A DNA stretch of 6,279 nt from Halanaerobiaceae bacterium (GCA_012521855.1 JAAYLO010000335.1:1-6279), one strand, 5' to 3'; numbered from the stretch's first letter, positions 1 through 5,922 are shown. Notes: a model not told the origin generated them from the sequence alone. Program-made: numbers and translations.

Positions 1-195
1 CTTACAGTTGGTACAGATCTGTATAATGCCTATTTCAAGATGGAGAACATTGAGCTGGCTGCAAAAATTAACCTTACTGCCAGGCTCCTTGGTAAGGTCA
101 ATGAGATTTCTTCTGATAATGTAAAAAAGCTGTACAGTGTCAGGAAAAAGATGGGAATAAAGGGCAGACATCCAGCAGACTGTAATGACAAGTAA
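1..195 (+). CDS. Class II aldolase (fuculose/rhamnulose-phosphate type), C-terminal fragment
   Basis: Frame 1 is open from the window edge to TAA at 193-195 and gives the last 64 residues of a protein that starts outside the window. It begins LTVGTDLYNAYFKMENIELA and continues with a helix containing AAKINLTARLLGKV. This resembles the C-terminal part of class II aldolase/adducin-fold sugar-phosphate aldolases, where a conserved 'A...LE.A..A...Y..ARLLG' helix closes the domain. The zinc-binding histidines lie upstream and cannot be checked. The next gene is rhamnulokinase after a 20-nt gap, so the likely role is cleavage of L-rhamnulose-1-phosphate to dihydroxyacetone phosphate and L-lactaldehyde in the cytoplasm. 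The fragment alone does not distinguish a RhaD-type from a FucA-type enzyme, so no symbol is given. Family assignment rests on context as much as on sequence. Confidence 0.72.
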   Translation, partial: LTVGTDLYNAYFKMENIELAAKINLTARLLGKVNEISSDNVKKLYSVRKKMGIKGRHPADCNDK

Positions 196-201
196 AATAC
201 A

Positions 202-209
202 GGGGTGAT
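202..209 (+). promoter_or_regulatory. Shine-Dalgarno site deciding the TTG start of rhaB
   Basis: GGGGTGAT lies 6 nt before the TTG at 216 and matches the anti-SD core AGGAGGTGAT except for one missing base. An ATG at 208-210 is in a different frame from rhaB. The site therefore supports initiation at the TTG. Confidence 0.65.
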
Positions 210-215
210 GAGGAA

Positions 216-1652
216 TTGGCTCAGCTGAATTTACTTGCCTGTGATGTGGGTGCTTCTAATGGCAAAACAATACTGGCATCTTTTGATGGTGAAAGCTTGA
301 GCTTTGAAGAAATACATAAATTTGCCAATGGCGGAGAGTATTTAAACGGGAATTTCCACTGGGATATTATTCACCTCTTTCAGGAAATAAAGACAGGTAT
401 AAAAAAAGCAGTTAAAATAACTGATGGGGCCCTTGCAAGCCTGGGGATTGATAGCTGGGGTGTTGACTACGGCCTTCTCGATAAACAGGGTAGATTGATG
501 TCATTACCATTTCACTACAGGGATAAGAGGACCGGGGGAATTCCTGAAGAGGTTTTTGAAAAAGCCGGCAGGGAAGAAATATACCTGGAAACGGGAATCC
601 AGTTTATGAATTTCAATACCATTTTCCAATTATATGCTGATAAAAAAACCCGCCCCTGGATACTGGAGAATGGGGATTCATTGCTCTTTATCCCTGATCT
701 TATCAACTACTTTTTGACAGGAAAAAAATATAATGAACAGACCATTGCTTCCACTTCACAGCTATATAATCCTGTTAAATTAAAGTGGGCAGACAGGCTT
801 TTTGAGAAACTGGATATTCCTAGAGGGCTTGTAGAAGAAATCATCTATCCAGGCAATATCATCGGGGACCTGCTCCCGGAGATAAGAGAGGAATGTGGAG
901 TAAAAGGAGAGTTTTCAGTCATGGCTGTAGGAAGTCATGATACAGCCTCTGCAGTTGCTGCAACACCATTAAATGATGAAAAGAGTGTTTATATATCAAG
1001 CGGTACCTGGTTATTACTGGGAATGGAGCTGAATAAACCGATAATTAATGACAGGTCCCTTGAAGAGAATTTTACCAATGAACTGGGTGTGGATAACAGG
1101 ATCAGGTTCCTGAAAAATATAACGGGTCTGTGGCTGATTCAGGAGTGCAAAAGGATCTGGGACCGGGAAGGCAGGAATTTGAGCTATTCCGATATAAGTG
1201 AGGCAGCAAGAATGGCAAAGCCTTTCCTGTATAGACTGGACCCTGATGATCCTGTCTTTACAAACCCGGCAAATATGCCTGATACCATCAGGGAGTACTG
1301 CCGTAAGTCCGGGCAGGCTGTGCCGGAATCTATTGGGGAGGTAGCCAGGGGGATATATGAAAGCCTGGCTTTCAGCTGTGATCAGGTGATAAACTCCCTG
1401 GAAAGGTTTACTGATACAGAGATTGAAACTATCAATATGGTTGGCGGCGGAATAAAGGCAGAGCTCTTATGCCAATATATTGCAGACATTACTGGTTGCC
1501 GGGTCCTGGCTGGTCCTGTTGAAGCAACAGCCTGTGGCAATGCCCTTGTACAGTTGATGGGTTTTGGTGAAATAAAGGACCTTCAGGAAGGGAGAGAGCT
1601 GCTGAAGAAGTCCATTGATTTAAAAGAGTATTTACCGTCAAAAAATATATAG
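216..1652 (+). CDS. rhaB: Rhamnulokinase (L-rhamnulose kinase), FGGY family
   Basis: This cytoplasmic enzyme phosphorylates L-rhamnulose with ATP to give L-rhamnulose-1-phosphate. The protein has 478 residues, close to the usual ~480-490 of RhaB. The FGGY N-terminal phosphate loop is DVGASNGK (residues 10-17), followed by the sugar-domain signature GIDSWGVDYGLLD and the RhaB-typical segments HYRDKRT and TGIQFMNFNTIFQL. The catalytic base is Asp242 in GSHDTASAV, and the ATP-domain motif SSGTW contains Gly263. The C-terminal FGGY part carries VGGGIKAELLCQ (glycines 410-412) and GPVEATACGNALVQ. The start is a TTG with a strong SD. An in-frame ATG start is not available near the N-terminus, and the sequence begins just before the conserved beta strand, as in other RhaB proteins. 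It lies 20 nt after the aldolase and 43 nt before rhaA, so all three are probably one operon. Nothing essential is missing. Confidence 0.96.
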   Translation: MAQLNLLACDVGASNGKTILASFDGESLSFEEIHKFANGGEYLNGNFHWDIIHLFQEIKTGIKKAVKITDGALASLGIDSWGVDYGLLDKQGRLMSLPFHYRDKRTGGIPEEVFEKAGREEIYLETGIQFMNFNTIFQLYADKKTRPWILENGDSLLFIPDLINYFLTGKKYNEQTIASTSQLYNPVKLKWADRLFEKLDIPRGLVEEIIYPGNIIGDLLPEIREECGVKGEFSVMAVGSHDTASAVAATPLNDEKSVYISSGTWLLLGMELNKPIINDRSLEENFTNELGVDNRIRFLKNITGLWLIQECKRIWDREGRNLSYSDISEAARMAKPFLYRLDPDDPVFTNPANMPDTIREYCRKSGQAVPESIGEVARGIYESLAFSCDQVINSLERFTDTEIETINMVGGGIKAELLCQYIADITGCRVLAGPVEATACGNALVQLMGFGEIKDLQEGRELLKKSIDLKEYLPSKNI

Positions 1653-1682
1653 GGAAGGCTCTATCTCTGTGAATAATCAATT

Positions 1683-1694
1683 GAGGGGGAGGAG
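1683..1694 (+). promoter_or_regulatory. Shine-Dalgarno site setting the ATG start of rhaA
   Basis: The purine-rich GAGGGGGAGGAG sits directly before the ATG at 1696. This favours that ATG over the in-frame GTG at 1669, which would put the ribosome site inside the coding sequence. Confidence 0.65.
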
Positions 1695-1695
1695 A

Positions 1696-2967
1696 ATGAG
1701 TTATTATACTGAAAAGAATTTAAGACAGCTTTATCAGCTGGCCAGGGATCAGTATGCTGAATGGGGGATTGATACTGATCAGGTATTGGAAATACTAAAT
1801 AAGATTGCAATATCTGTTCACTGCTGGCAGGGTGATGATGTAAGAGGTTTTGAGAACCCGGACAGGGCATTAAGCGGCGGTATACAGGCAACGGGTAATT
1901 ACCCCGGAAAAGCCAGAACAGCAGATGAATTGCGCCAGGATCTGGATATGGCCTTTTCTTTGATTCCCGGTAAGCACCGTTTGAATCTTCATGCTATTTA
2001 TCTTGAAACAGGAGCTGAAAAAATTGACCGGGATGAGATTGAGCCTGAGCATTATCAGAACTGGGTAGAATGGGCAAAGGAACGGGGTATGGGCCTTGAT
2101 TTTAACCCTACCCTTTTTTCACATGAGGCAGCTGATGACGGCCTGACTCTCAGCCATCCTGATCAGGTGATAAGGGAATTCTGGATAGAGCACTGTAAAC
2201 GTGCCAGGAAGATCGGGGAATATTTCGGGAGAGAACTGGGGACCCCTGCAGTAACAAATATCTGGATACCTGATGGATATAAAGATATCCCTGTTGATAG
2301 ATATACTCCGAGGGAGAGACTGAAAGAATCCCTTGATGAAATACTTGCAGAGAAAATCGATAAAAAATTTAACCTTGATGCTGTTGAGAGCAAGTTGTTC
2401 GGTATAGGCTCTGAGAGTTATGTTGTGGGTTCAAATGAGTTTTATCTGGCCTATGCACTGGAAAATGATATAATGCTCTGCCTTGATGCAGGACATTTTC
2501 ATCCTACTGAAGTGATTTCCAATAAGATTTCTGCCTGTCTTTTATTTATGGATAGACTCTTACTCCATGTAAGCCGGCCGGTCAGGTGGGATAGTGACCA
2601 TGTTGTGATACTTGATGATGAATTACAGGCTATTGCCCAGGAAATAGTAAGACCAGGCTTTCTGGACAGGGTACATATCGGCCTGGATTTCTTTGATGCC
2701 AGCATCAACAGGGTGGCTGCCTGGGTTATCGGGACCAGAAATATGCTGAAGGCTTTGTTGATTTCTTTGCTGGAGCCTACTGAAAAGCTTAAAGAAACTG
2801 AACTGGAAGGTGATTTTACTACAAGACTGGCCATACTGGAAGAATTGAAATCCTATCCATGGCAGGCGGTCTGGAATTACTATTGTTATATAAATAATGT
2901 ACCTATTGCTGAAGAATGGTTAGTAGAAGTGAAGGATTATGAGAGGAAAGTTTTGAGCAGCAGGTAA
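1696..2967 (+). CDS. rhaA: L-rhamnose isomerase
   Basis: This enzyme catalyses the first step of L-rhamnose use, L-rhamnose to L-rhamnulose, as a Mn/divalent-metal-dependent cytoplasmic TIM-barrel enzyme, usually a tetramer. From the ATG the protein has 423 residues, near the ~420 of known RhaA. It shows family blocks throughout: ISVHCWQGDDVRGFEN, GIGSESYVVGSNEFY, CLDAGHFHPTEVIS, LLLHVSRPVRWDSDHVV, HIGLDFFDASINRVAAW and SYPWQAVWNYYC. The metal ligands known from E. coli RhaA (E234, D267, H294, D334, and second-site H270, D302, D304) line up with E231, D264, H291, D331, H267, D299 and D301, a constant offset of three. The in-frame GTG at 1669 would add nine residues (MNNQLRGRR) not expected in the family, so the ATG after the strong SD is preferred. 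It is the last gene of the rhamnose operon and is followed by a terminator 23 nt downstream. Confidence 0.97.
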   Translation: MSYYTEKNLRQLYQLARDQYAEWGIDTDQVLEILNKIAISVHCWQGDDVRGFENPDRALSGGIQATGNYPGKARTADELRQDLDMAFSLIPGKHRLNLHAIYLETGAEKIDRDEIEPEHYQNWVEWAKERGMGLDFNPTLFSHEAADDGLTLSHPDQVIREFWIEHCKRARKIGEYFGRELGTPAVTNIWIPDGYKDIPVDRYTPRERLKESLDEILAEKIDKKFNLDAVESKLFGIGSESYVVGSNEFYLAYALENDIMLCLDAGHFHPTEVISNKISACLLFMDRLLLHVSRPVRWDSDHVVILDDELQAIAQEIVRPGFLDRVHIGLDFFDASINRVAAWVIGTRNMLKALLISLLEPTEKLKETELEGDFTTRLAILEELKSYPWQAVWNYYCYINNVPIAEEWLVEVKDYERKVLSSR

Positions 2968-2989
2968 TACTGAAAATGCGAACACCCCT

Positions 2990-3013
2990 GAGCCCTTTAT
3001 CAGGGCTTTTTTT
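2990..3013 (+). terminator. Rho-independent terminator of the rhamnose operon
   Basis: AGCCCT (2991-2996), a 5-nt loop TTATC and AGGGCT (3002-3007) form a perfect 6-bp stem, with a further G-T pair outside it. A run of seven T (3007-3013) follows directly. It lies 23 nt after the rhaA stop and fits the end of the operon. There is no matching T tail for the minus strand. Confidence 0.85.
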
Positions 3014-3023
3014 ATGAATAAGA

Positions 3024-3061
3024 CAAACAATTGTTTGACAAAAGAGGAAAAATAGCATAAT
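3024..3061 (+). promoter_or_regulatory. Possible promoter with a palindromic operator over the -35 box
   Basis: CAAACAATTGTTTG at 3024-3037 is a perfect 14-bp palindrome. Its right end overlaps TTGACA (3035-3040), a consensus -35. The best -10 candidate, CATAAT at 3056-3061, has a 15-nt spacer, which is short. TACAAT at 3061-3066 would have 20. A dimeric repressor sitting on the palindrome would cover the -35, so a regulated promoter is plausible, but no regulator gene is visible in the window. The downstream gene on this strand is the broken M28 peptidase. Confidence 0.42.
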
Positions 3062-3131
3062 ACAATTAACATATTGCCATGTGCAGAACAGGATGGTAAA
3101 ATTTTTTGAAAAACTATTATTCTGACATTAC

Positions 3132-3178
3132 TGGCTTTTTTCTGGAGGCATATGGTATAATAAGAGGGAAAAAAGCCA
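3132..3178. repeat. 11-bp perfect inverted repeat flanking an extended -10
   Basis: TGGCTTTTTTC at 3132-3142 is the exact reverse complement of GAAAAAAGCCA at 3168-3178, with 25 nt between. Between the arms is TATGGTATAAT, which contains the extended -10 motif TGG-TATAAT (TG at 3153-3154, TATAAT at 3156-3161). No T tail follows either arm, so this is not a typical terminator. The whole 47-bp unit is flanked by ATTAC on the left and ATTAT on the right. It could be an operator around the promoter, an RNA hairpin, or a very small insertion; the sequence alone does not decide. Confidence 0.5.
3153..3161 (+). promoter_or_regulatory. Extended -10 promoter before the M28 peptidase remnant
   Basis: TGGTATAAT gives a TGn motif plus a consensus TATAAT, which can work without a good -35. 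Nothing close to TTGACA is found 16-18 nt upstream; CTGACA at 3122-3127 is too far. A start about 7 nt downstream would give a leader of some 75 nt before the AAAGGAG site (3223-3229) and the ATG at 3242. A second TATAAT at 3196-3201 has no -35 partner. Confidence 0.5.
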
Positions 3179-3241
3179 ATTATGGGAAAAAAAGATATAA
3201 TATTTGCAGTTACAGACGGGAGAAAGGAGTAGATAATTTGC

Positions 3242-3543
3242 ATGACTGAAGAGTTCATTGAAAATAAAAAAAATATATCAGGTTAATCATATTATTAGTA
3301 ATTATCACAATAACGGTGATGCTTTCATTATCTAATTTGAACACTCCGGCAGTTAAACCCCTGGAATTATCCTCAAAAGAATTTTCGGCAGAAAGTGCCT
3401 GGAGGCATTTAGAAGTAATTGCATCAGAGGCACATCCTGCGGGGAGTGTTGAAAACCAGAAGGTCCGTGATTATCTTATGCGGGAAATAGCTGAACTGGG
3501 TCTTGTAGCAAGTACACATTATTCTTGTCCATTATCCGGTTAA
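3242..3543 (+). pseudogene. M28-family membrane metallopeptidase, N-terminal fragment (frameshifted)
   Basis: The frame from 3316 to 3543 contains FSAESAWRHLEVIASEAHPA, then AGSVENQKVRDYLMREIAEL. This is the characteristic opening of M28 aminopeptidase-like domains (FSA..A..HL..IA..PHP.GS..N..VRDYL..EL..LGL). Upstream in the same frame, without a start codon, lies the hydrophobic anchor KKYIRLIILLVIITITVML (from 3268). The natural start appears to be ATG 3242 in the neighbouring frame (MTEEFIENKK), after AAAGGAG at 3223-3229. That frame stops at 3284. One extra A in the A8 run at 3266-3273 would join both frames into an anchored N-terminus. The fragment ends soon after GLV. All zinc ligands and the catalytic Glu of M28 enzymes are absent, so it cannot be an active peptidase. 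The last residues (THYSCPLSG) are probably an out-of-frame reading of the next segment. Translation from GTG 3316 or ATG 3319 is possible but has no good SD. Confidence 0.75.
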
Positions 3544-3544
3544 A

Positions 3545-4267
3545 ATGGTTATACCCTTACTGATTTTATTAACAGCTTTCTTGTTAATTCTTTTAATAAG
3601 GGTTATAAATAAAAATATAATTATATTTAAAAGTCTGGCCATTCATTTTTCCTGGCTGGCCTTGTTTATACCACTAAGTATATCCTTAAACTATATTCTC
3701 TGGCAAATAGCAAAATTCATCCTGGAGATACCGGCATATGAGTATTATTATCATGAATTTAACTTAACAAAATACCTTTATTATAGCACTGAATTATTTA
3801 CTGTCTTTGTGGCAGCAGAATTTCTATTACTATATTTATTGTATATATTATTGAGGAAAAGATTTGAGTTAAATCATCTGACAATTGCCTCCGTAATCTG
3901 GTTTTACATATTTGCTCTAATAACAGGACTTTTCCTGCCTGGTGCAAGTTACATATTTACCTGGCCTTTAGCTTTTGCCCTGGCAGCCGTAATATTTATC
4001 TATTACAGGGATTATCAAAATAAAAAAACAGCCCTGACCATCCCGGCCTTACTATCCTTTCTGGCCCTGGAAGTTTTGTTGTTACCTATACTGGTATTAT
4101 TTAATGAGGCTCTGGGATATATGGTTATACCTATACTGGGATTATTAAGCCCGCTGTTTTTCATTATAATCCCCCAGCTTGATTATGCCTATTGGAACCA
4201 GAGGATGAAGGCATATTTTACGGACAAAGAGTCCGATCTTGTACCTTTCAGCAGCCGGGAAGTTTAA
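3545..4267 (+). pseudogene. Seven-helix membrane part, likely the downstream half of the broken M28 peptidase
   Basis: The open frame gives 240 residues, almost wholly hydrophobic, with about seven predicted membrane helices (roughly residues 2-20, 31-53, 84-103, 112-131, 134-154, 164-186, 192-211). The frame is already open from 3509, and the residues before the ATG read ILVHYPVK. That resembles the 'xxxHYP...' stretch joining the peptidase domain to the membrane domain in large multi-pass M28 proteins. No Shine-Dalgarno site precedes ATG 3545. The preceding fragment overlaps it in another frame, so this is best read as the continuation of the same gene after an internal deletion of the catalytic domain. 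By family knowledge, such proteins have an N-terminal anchor, a peptidase domain of roughly 250-300 residues and then several helices. The end KESDLVPFSSREV is hydrophilic and may not be the original C-terminus. If expressed alone it would be a membrane protein with no visible catalytic residues. The M28 link is inference from position and architecture. Confidence 0.6.
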
Positions 4268-4334
4268 CGGAAGAACAAGTCCAGAAATATAAAAAAGGTT
4301 ATTCAAAAAATATAAAAAGCAGGGAGTGTATATA

Positions 4335-5285
4335 ATGATTAGAAAAAAGATTGCTGTAGTAACATTTTTGCTCATATTATCGCTCATAATTACAGGATGT
4401 GAAGGGTATAAAAACATGAAAACCTATACCATCAGACAGGGAGAGGATTTTATTAAATACTATACCTTTAAAAATGATACGGAAAATAAGGAAGACCTGA
4501 TTATATATATTAATGGCAGTGGTTATTCCTCGGTATTAGGCTTAAAAGAAGATGGAAGGTGGAAAACTGTATCACTTGCCTATGAATTGCACAAGCTCCT
4601 GCTGTCAGAATTTGATCTCTTAGTTCCAGAAAAGAAAAATATGGAGACTGGAAAAAATTATGAGAATGATATAAAAATAATAAAGGATTATACCCTTGAG
4701 CAAAGGGTTCAAACAGCAAAAACAGCAATTGCAGATTATCTGGGTAATAATCCTTATCAGCGGGTGTTATTGGTTGGTCATTCAGAAGGAGGTTATATCC
4801 TCCCACCCTTATATTTAAGTTTAAAAGATGATTTTGAAATAGCGGGCCTGGCTATTCTATCCGTTGGCGGGCTTTCCCAATATGAAATGTTCAGGATACT
4901 TAAAGATAAGGATTTACCTTACCCGGAAGGATATAAGATGAGGTTAGATCTTATCGAAGAGGTGGCAAGAGATATAAAGGCAGACCCTTATTCCATTACA
5001 AAAGGTTATCTGGGCCATCCCTATAATAGGTGGTCTAGTTTTATGTTTTACCGTCCTCTGGAAGACCTGGTGCAAATAGATATCCCGATATTAATGATTC
5101 ATGGCAGTGAAGACATAATGTCACCGGTTGAGAGCTCAAGGTTTGTAAAAGAAGAATTTGAGAAAACAGGTAAAAGCAACTTGTATTATATTGAATATGA
5201 GGGGAAAGGTCATGATTTAGGCGGGGACTTTGAGCGTGTAATTAATGATATGGTAAATTGGTTCAATGAAAAGGTGGCAAAGTAG
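4335..5285 (+). CDS. Lipoprotein with alpha/beta-hydrolase domain (predicted serine esterase/peptidase-like)
   Basis: The protein has 316 residues from ATG 4335, which is preceded by AGGGAG at 4321-4326 with 8-nt spacing. The in-frame GTG at 4326 overlaps this SD and is less likely. MIRKK plus a hydrophobic stretch leads to the lipobox IITGC, so Cys22 should be lipidated after signal peptidase II cleavage and the protein anchored on the outer face of the membrane. The hydrolase fold shows a first strand with the oxyanion-type loop YINGSGYSS and the nucleophile elbow VGHSEGG with Ser150. The acid strand is ILMIHGSEDIMSP with Asp260, and the last motif is GKGHDLGG with His293, so the triad is complete. 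Between Ser and Asp is a helical insertion (about residues 175-235) that probably forms a lid. The substrate cannot be told from sequence; acyl ester hydrolysis is a general possibility. No promoter or terminator is obvious on either side, so it may be read with the upstream M28 remnant. It is the only intact gene in the right half of the window. Confidence 0.88.
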   Translation: MIRKKIAVVTFLLILSLIITGCEGYKNMKTYTIRQGEDFIKYYTFKNDTENKEDLIIYINGSGYSSVLGLKEDGRWKTVSLAYELHKLLLSEFDLLVPEKKNMETGKNYENDIKIIKDYTLEQRVQTAKTAIADYLGNNPYQRVLLVGHSEGGYILPPLYLSLKDDFEIAGLAILSVGGLSQYEMFRILKDKDLPYPEGYKMRLDLIEEVARDIKADPYSITKGYLGHPYNRWSSFMFYRPLEDLVQIDIPILMIHGSEDIMSPVESSRFVKEEFEKTGKSNLYYIEYEGKGHDLGGDFERVINDMVNWFNEKVAK

Positions 5286-5345
5286 TATTTATATAGATTG
5301 GTGATTTAATATCTTAATATCCTGTTTTCTTAATGGGGTGGTGAT

Positions 5346-5768
5346 ATGATGTTGATGTGGGAAAGACTAGAAAAACCATGGAAAAGATGTTTTGAAATAG
5401 CCTGGGAGACTTATTGTCATGGCTCATTTCCTATAGGAGCGGTAGTAGTTAATAAAAATGGTGATATAATCTCTGAGGGTAAATTATATTTCAATGAAAG
5501 GGGAATTAAAATAGTGAAAAAATTTATTAAAGTGTCAGGATTAAGCCTTATGATTATGTTCCTGTTTCTAATCATTAATAGTACATATATATATATGGAG
5601 AGAGGCCTGGGGCTATGTTGCCAGCGGTATGCATATAAACAGGTGCTAATTTATGTAAGGTTTTATGTTTTGAAGTATTATCATAGATTATTTCACCTTT
5701 CTTTAGTATGTTATAAACAAAACTGGCAGGATCATTGTTGTTTAATTGTTCTATGGAATATGGGATAG
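5346..5768 (+). pseudogene. Truncated zinc nucleoside/cytidine-type deaminase fused to unrelated sequence
   Basis: The frame is open for 140 codons after a strong SD (GGGGTGGTGAT, 5335-5345). Only about the first 43 residues look like a real protein: MWERLEKPWKRCFEIAWETY, then HGSFPIGAVVVNKNGDIISEG. That is the N-terminal helix and first two strands of a CDA-fold deaminase (tRNA adenosine / cytosine / nucleoside deaminase type: 'A...A..G..PIGAV.V...G.II..G'). The usual start could be ATG 5346, 5349 or 5355. Family members are about 150-170 residues long and then carry the zinc motifs HAE and PCxxC. Neither is present here. After about position 5480 the frame enters sequence with no deaminase similarity, including a hydrophobic segment, and then low-complexity Tyr/Cys/Leu-rich residues read over an antisense fragment. 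It is therefore a chimeric remnant and not a functional deaminase. Confidence 0.68.
5514..5600 (+). pseudogene. Possible N-terminal signal/anchor fragment of an unknown membrane or secreted protein
   Basis: Within the same frame as the deaminase remnant, GTG 5514 follows AAAGGGG (5497-5503) at 10-nt spacing. It opens with MKKFIKVSGLSLMIMFLFLI, a basic start and hydrophobic core followed by NSTYIYMERG. That is a typical signal-anchor N-terminus. Recognisable sequence stops at about 5600, where it meets the antisense fragment. No family can be named. It may be the remaining front end of another deleted gene, or a chance hydrophobic run. Confidence 0.35.
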
Positions 5769-5862
5769 CTTCTATTGCTTCGTCAATATTCCAGGATAAC
5801 CTGGATAGTAGCTGTAATTTTTTGAGTTTGTTTTTGCCAAAATCCAGAGAAAAGTTTCCTGA
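5677..5862 (-). pseudogene. C-terminal fragment resembling a minimal nucleotidyltransferase domain protein
   Basis: On the minus strand one frame is open from 5883 down to a TAA at 5577-5575. It has no ATG except one near its end (about 5633) and no SD. Its middle reads DFGKNKLKKLQLLSRL, then SWNIDEAIEAIPYS, then EQLNNNDPASFVYNILKKG and EIIYDN. The pattern 'I.VD.I.Y.P..........PASFVYNIL+EG.VIY' is what I recall from the C-terminal half of small nucleotidyltransferase (MNT-like, polymerase-beta fold) proteins. Such proteins normally end near 'IY[E/D]'. The N-terminal half with the GSRARG and DxD catalytic motifs is not seen upstream; 'GNFSLDFG' may be what remains near the second strand. After EIIYDN the frame runs on into unrelated residues. 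Residue composition is protein-like, in contrast to the plus-strand frame over the same bases. The family call is from memory and moderate. Confidence 0.5.
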
Positions 5863-5892
5863 TTGCAGTACAGAGATAATTTTTTATAAGGA

Positions 5893-5922
5893 TATATAAA
5901 ACTCCACTTGATTTATAGTCAA
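5893..5922 (-). promoter_or_regulatory. Weak promoter-like pair pointing into the antisense fragment
   Basis: Read on the minus strand, TTGACT (5922-5917) is followed after 17-18 nt by TTATAT/TATATA (5899-5893). The -35 is good and the -10 is only partial. It lies just upstream of the nucleotidyltransferase-like fragment, so it could be a leftover promoter. The region is AT-rich, so chance is likely. Confidence 0.25.

Noticed and set aside
1669..1695. GTG 1669 as the start of rhaA
   Set aside because: It would add MNNQLRGRR, place the strong SD inside the gene, and has no good SD of its own. Known RhaA proteins begin near the MSYYTEKNL equivalent.
515..2834. Several minus-strand open frames of 60-111 codons opposite rhaB and rhaA
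   Set aside because: They lie wholly inside strongly conserved plus-strand genes, and their translations show no domain, signal or SD support.
2920..3258. Minus-strand 112-codon frame across the intergenic region
   Set aside because: It spans the rhaA end, the terminator and the promoter elements, and its translation is Phe/Ile/Leu-rich with no recognisable domain or SD.
3260..3286. Programmed ribosomal frameshift at the A8 run
   Set aside because: Not claimed as a feature, since the same gene is broken again downstream and decay or a read error is simpler. Kept only as an alternative in the finding.
4145..4417. Minus-strand 90-codon frame
   Set aside because: It overlaps the membrane part and the lipoprotein signal peptide on the other strand, and its hydrophobicity mirrors theirs.
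5584..5595. Short AT dinucleotide run as a repeat element
   Set aside because: Only about six AT units in AT-rich DNA, with no sign of function.
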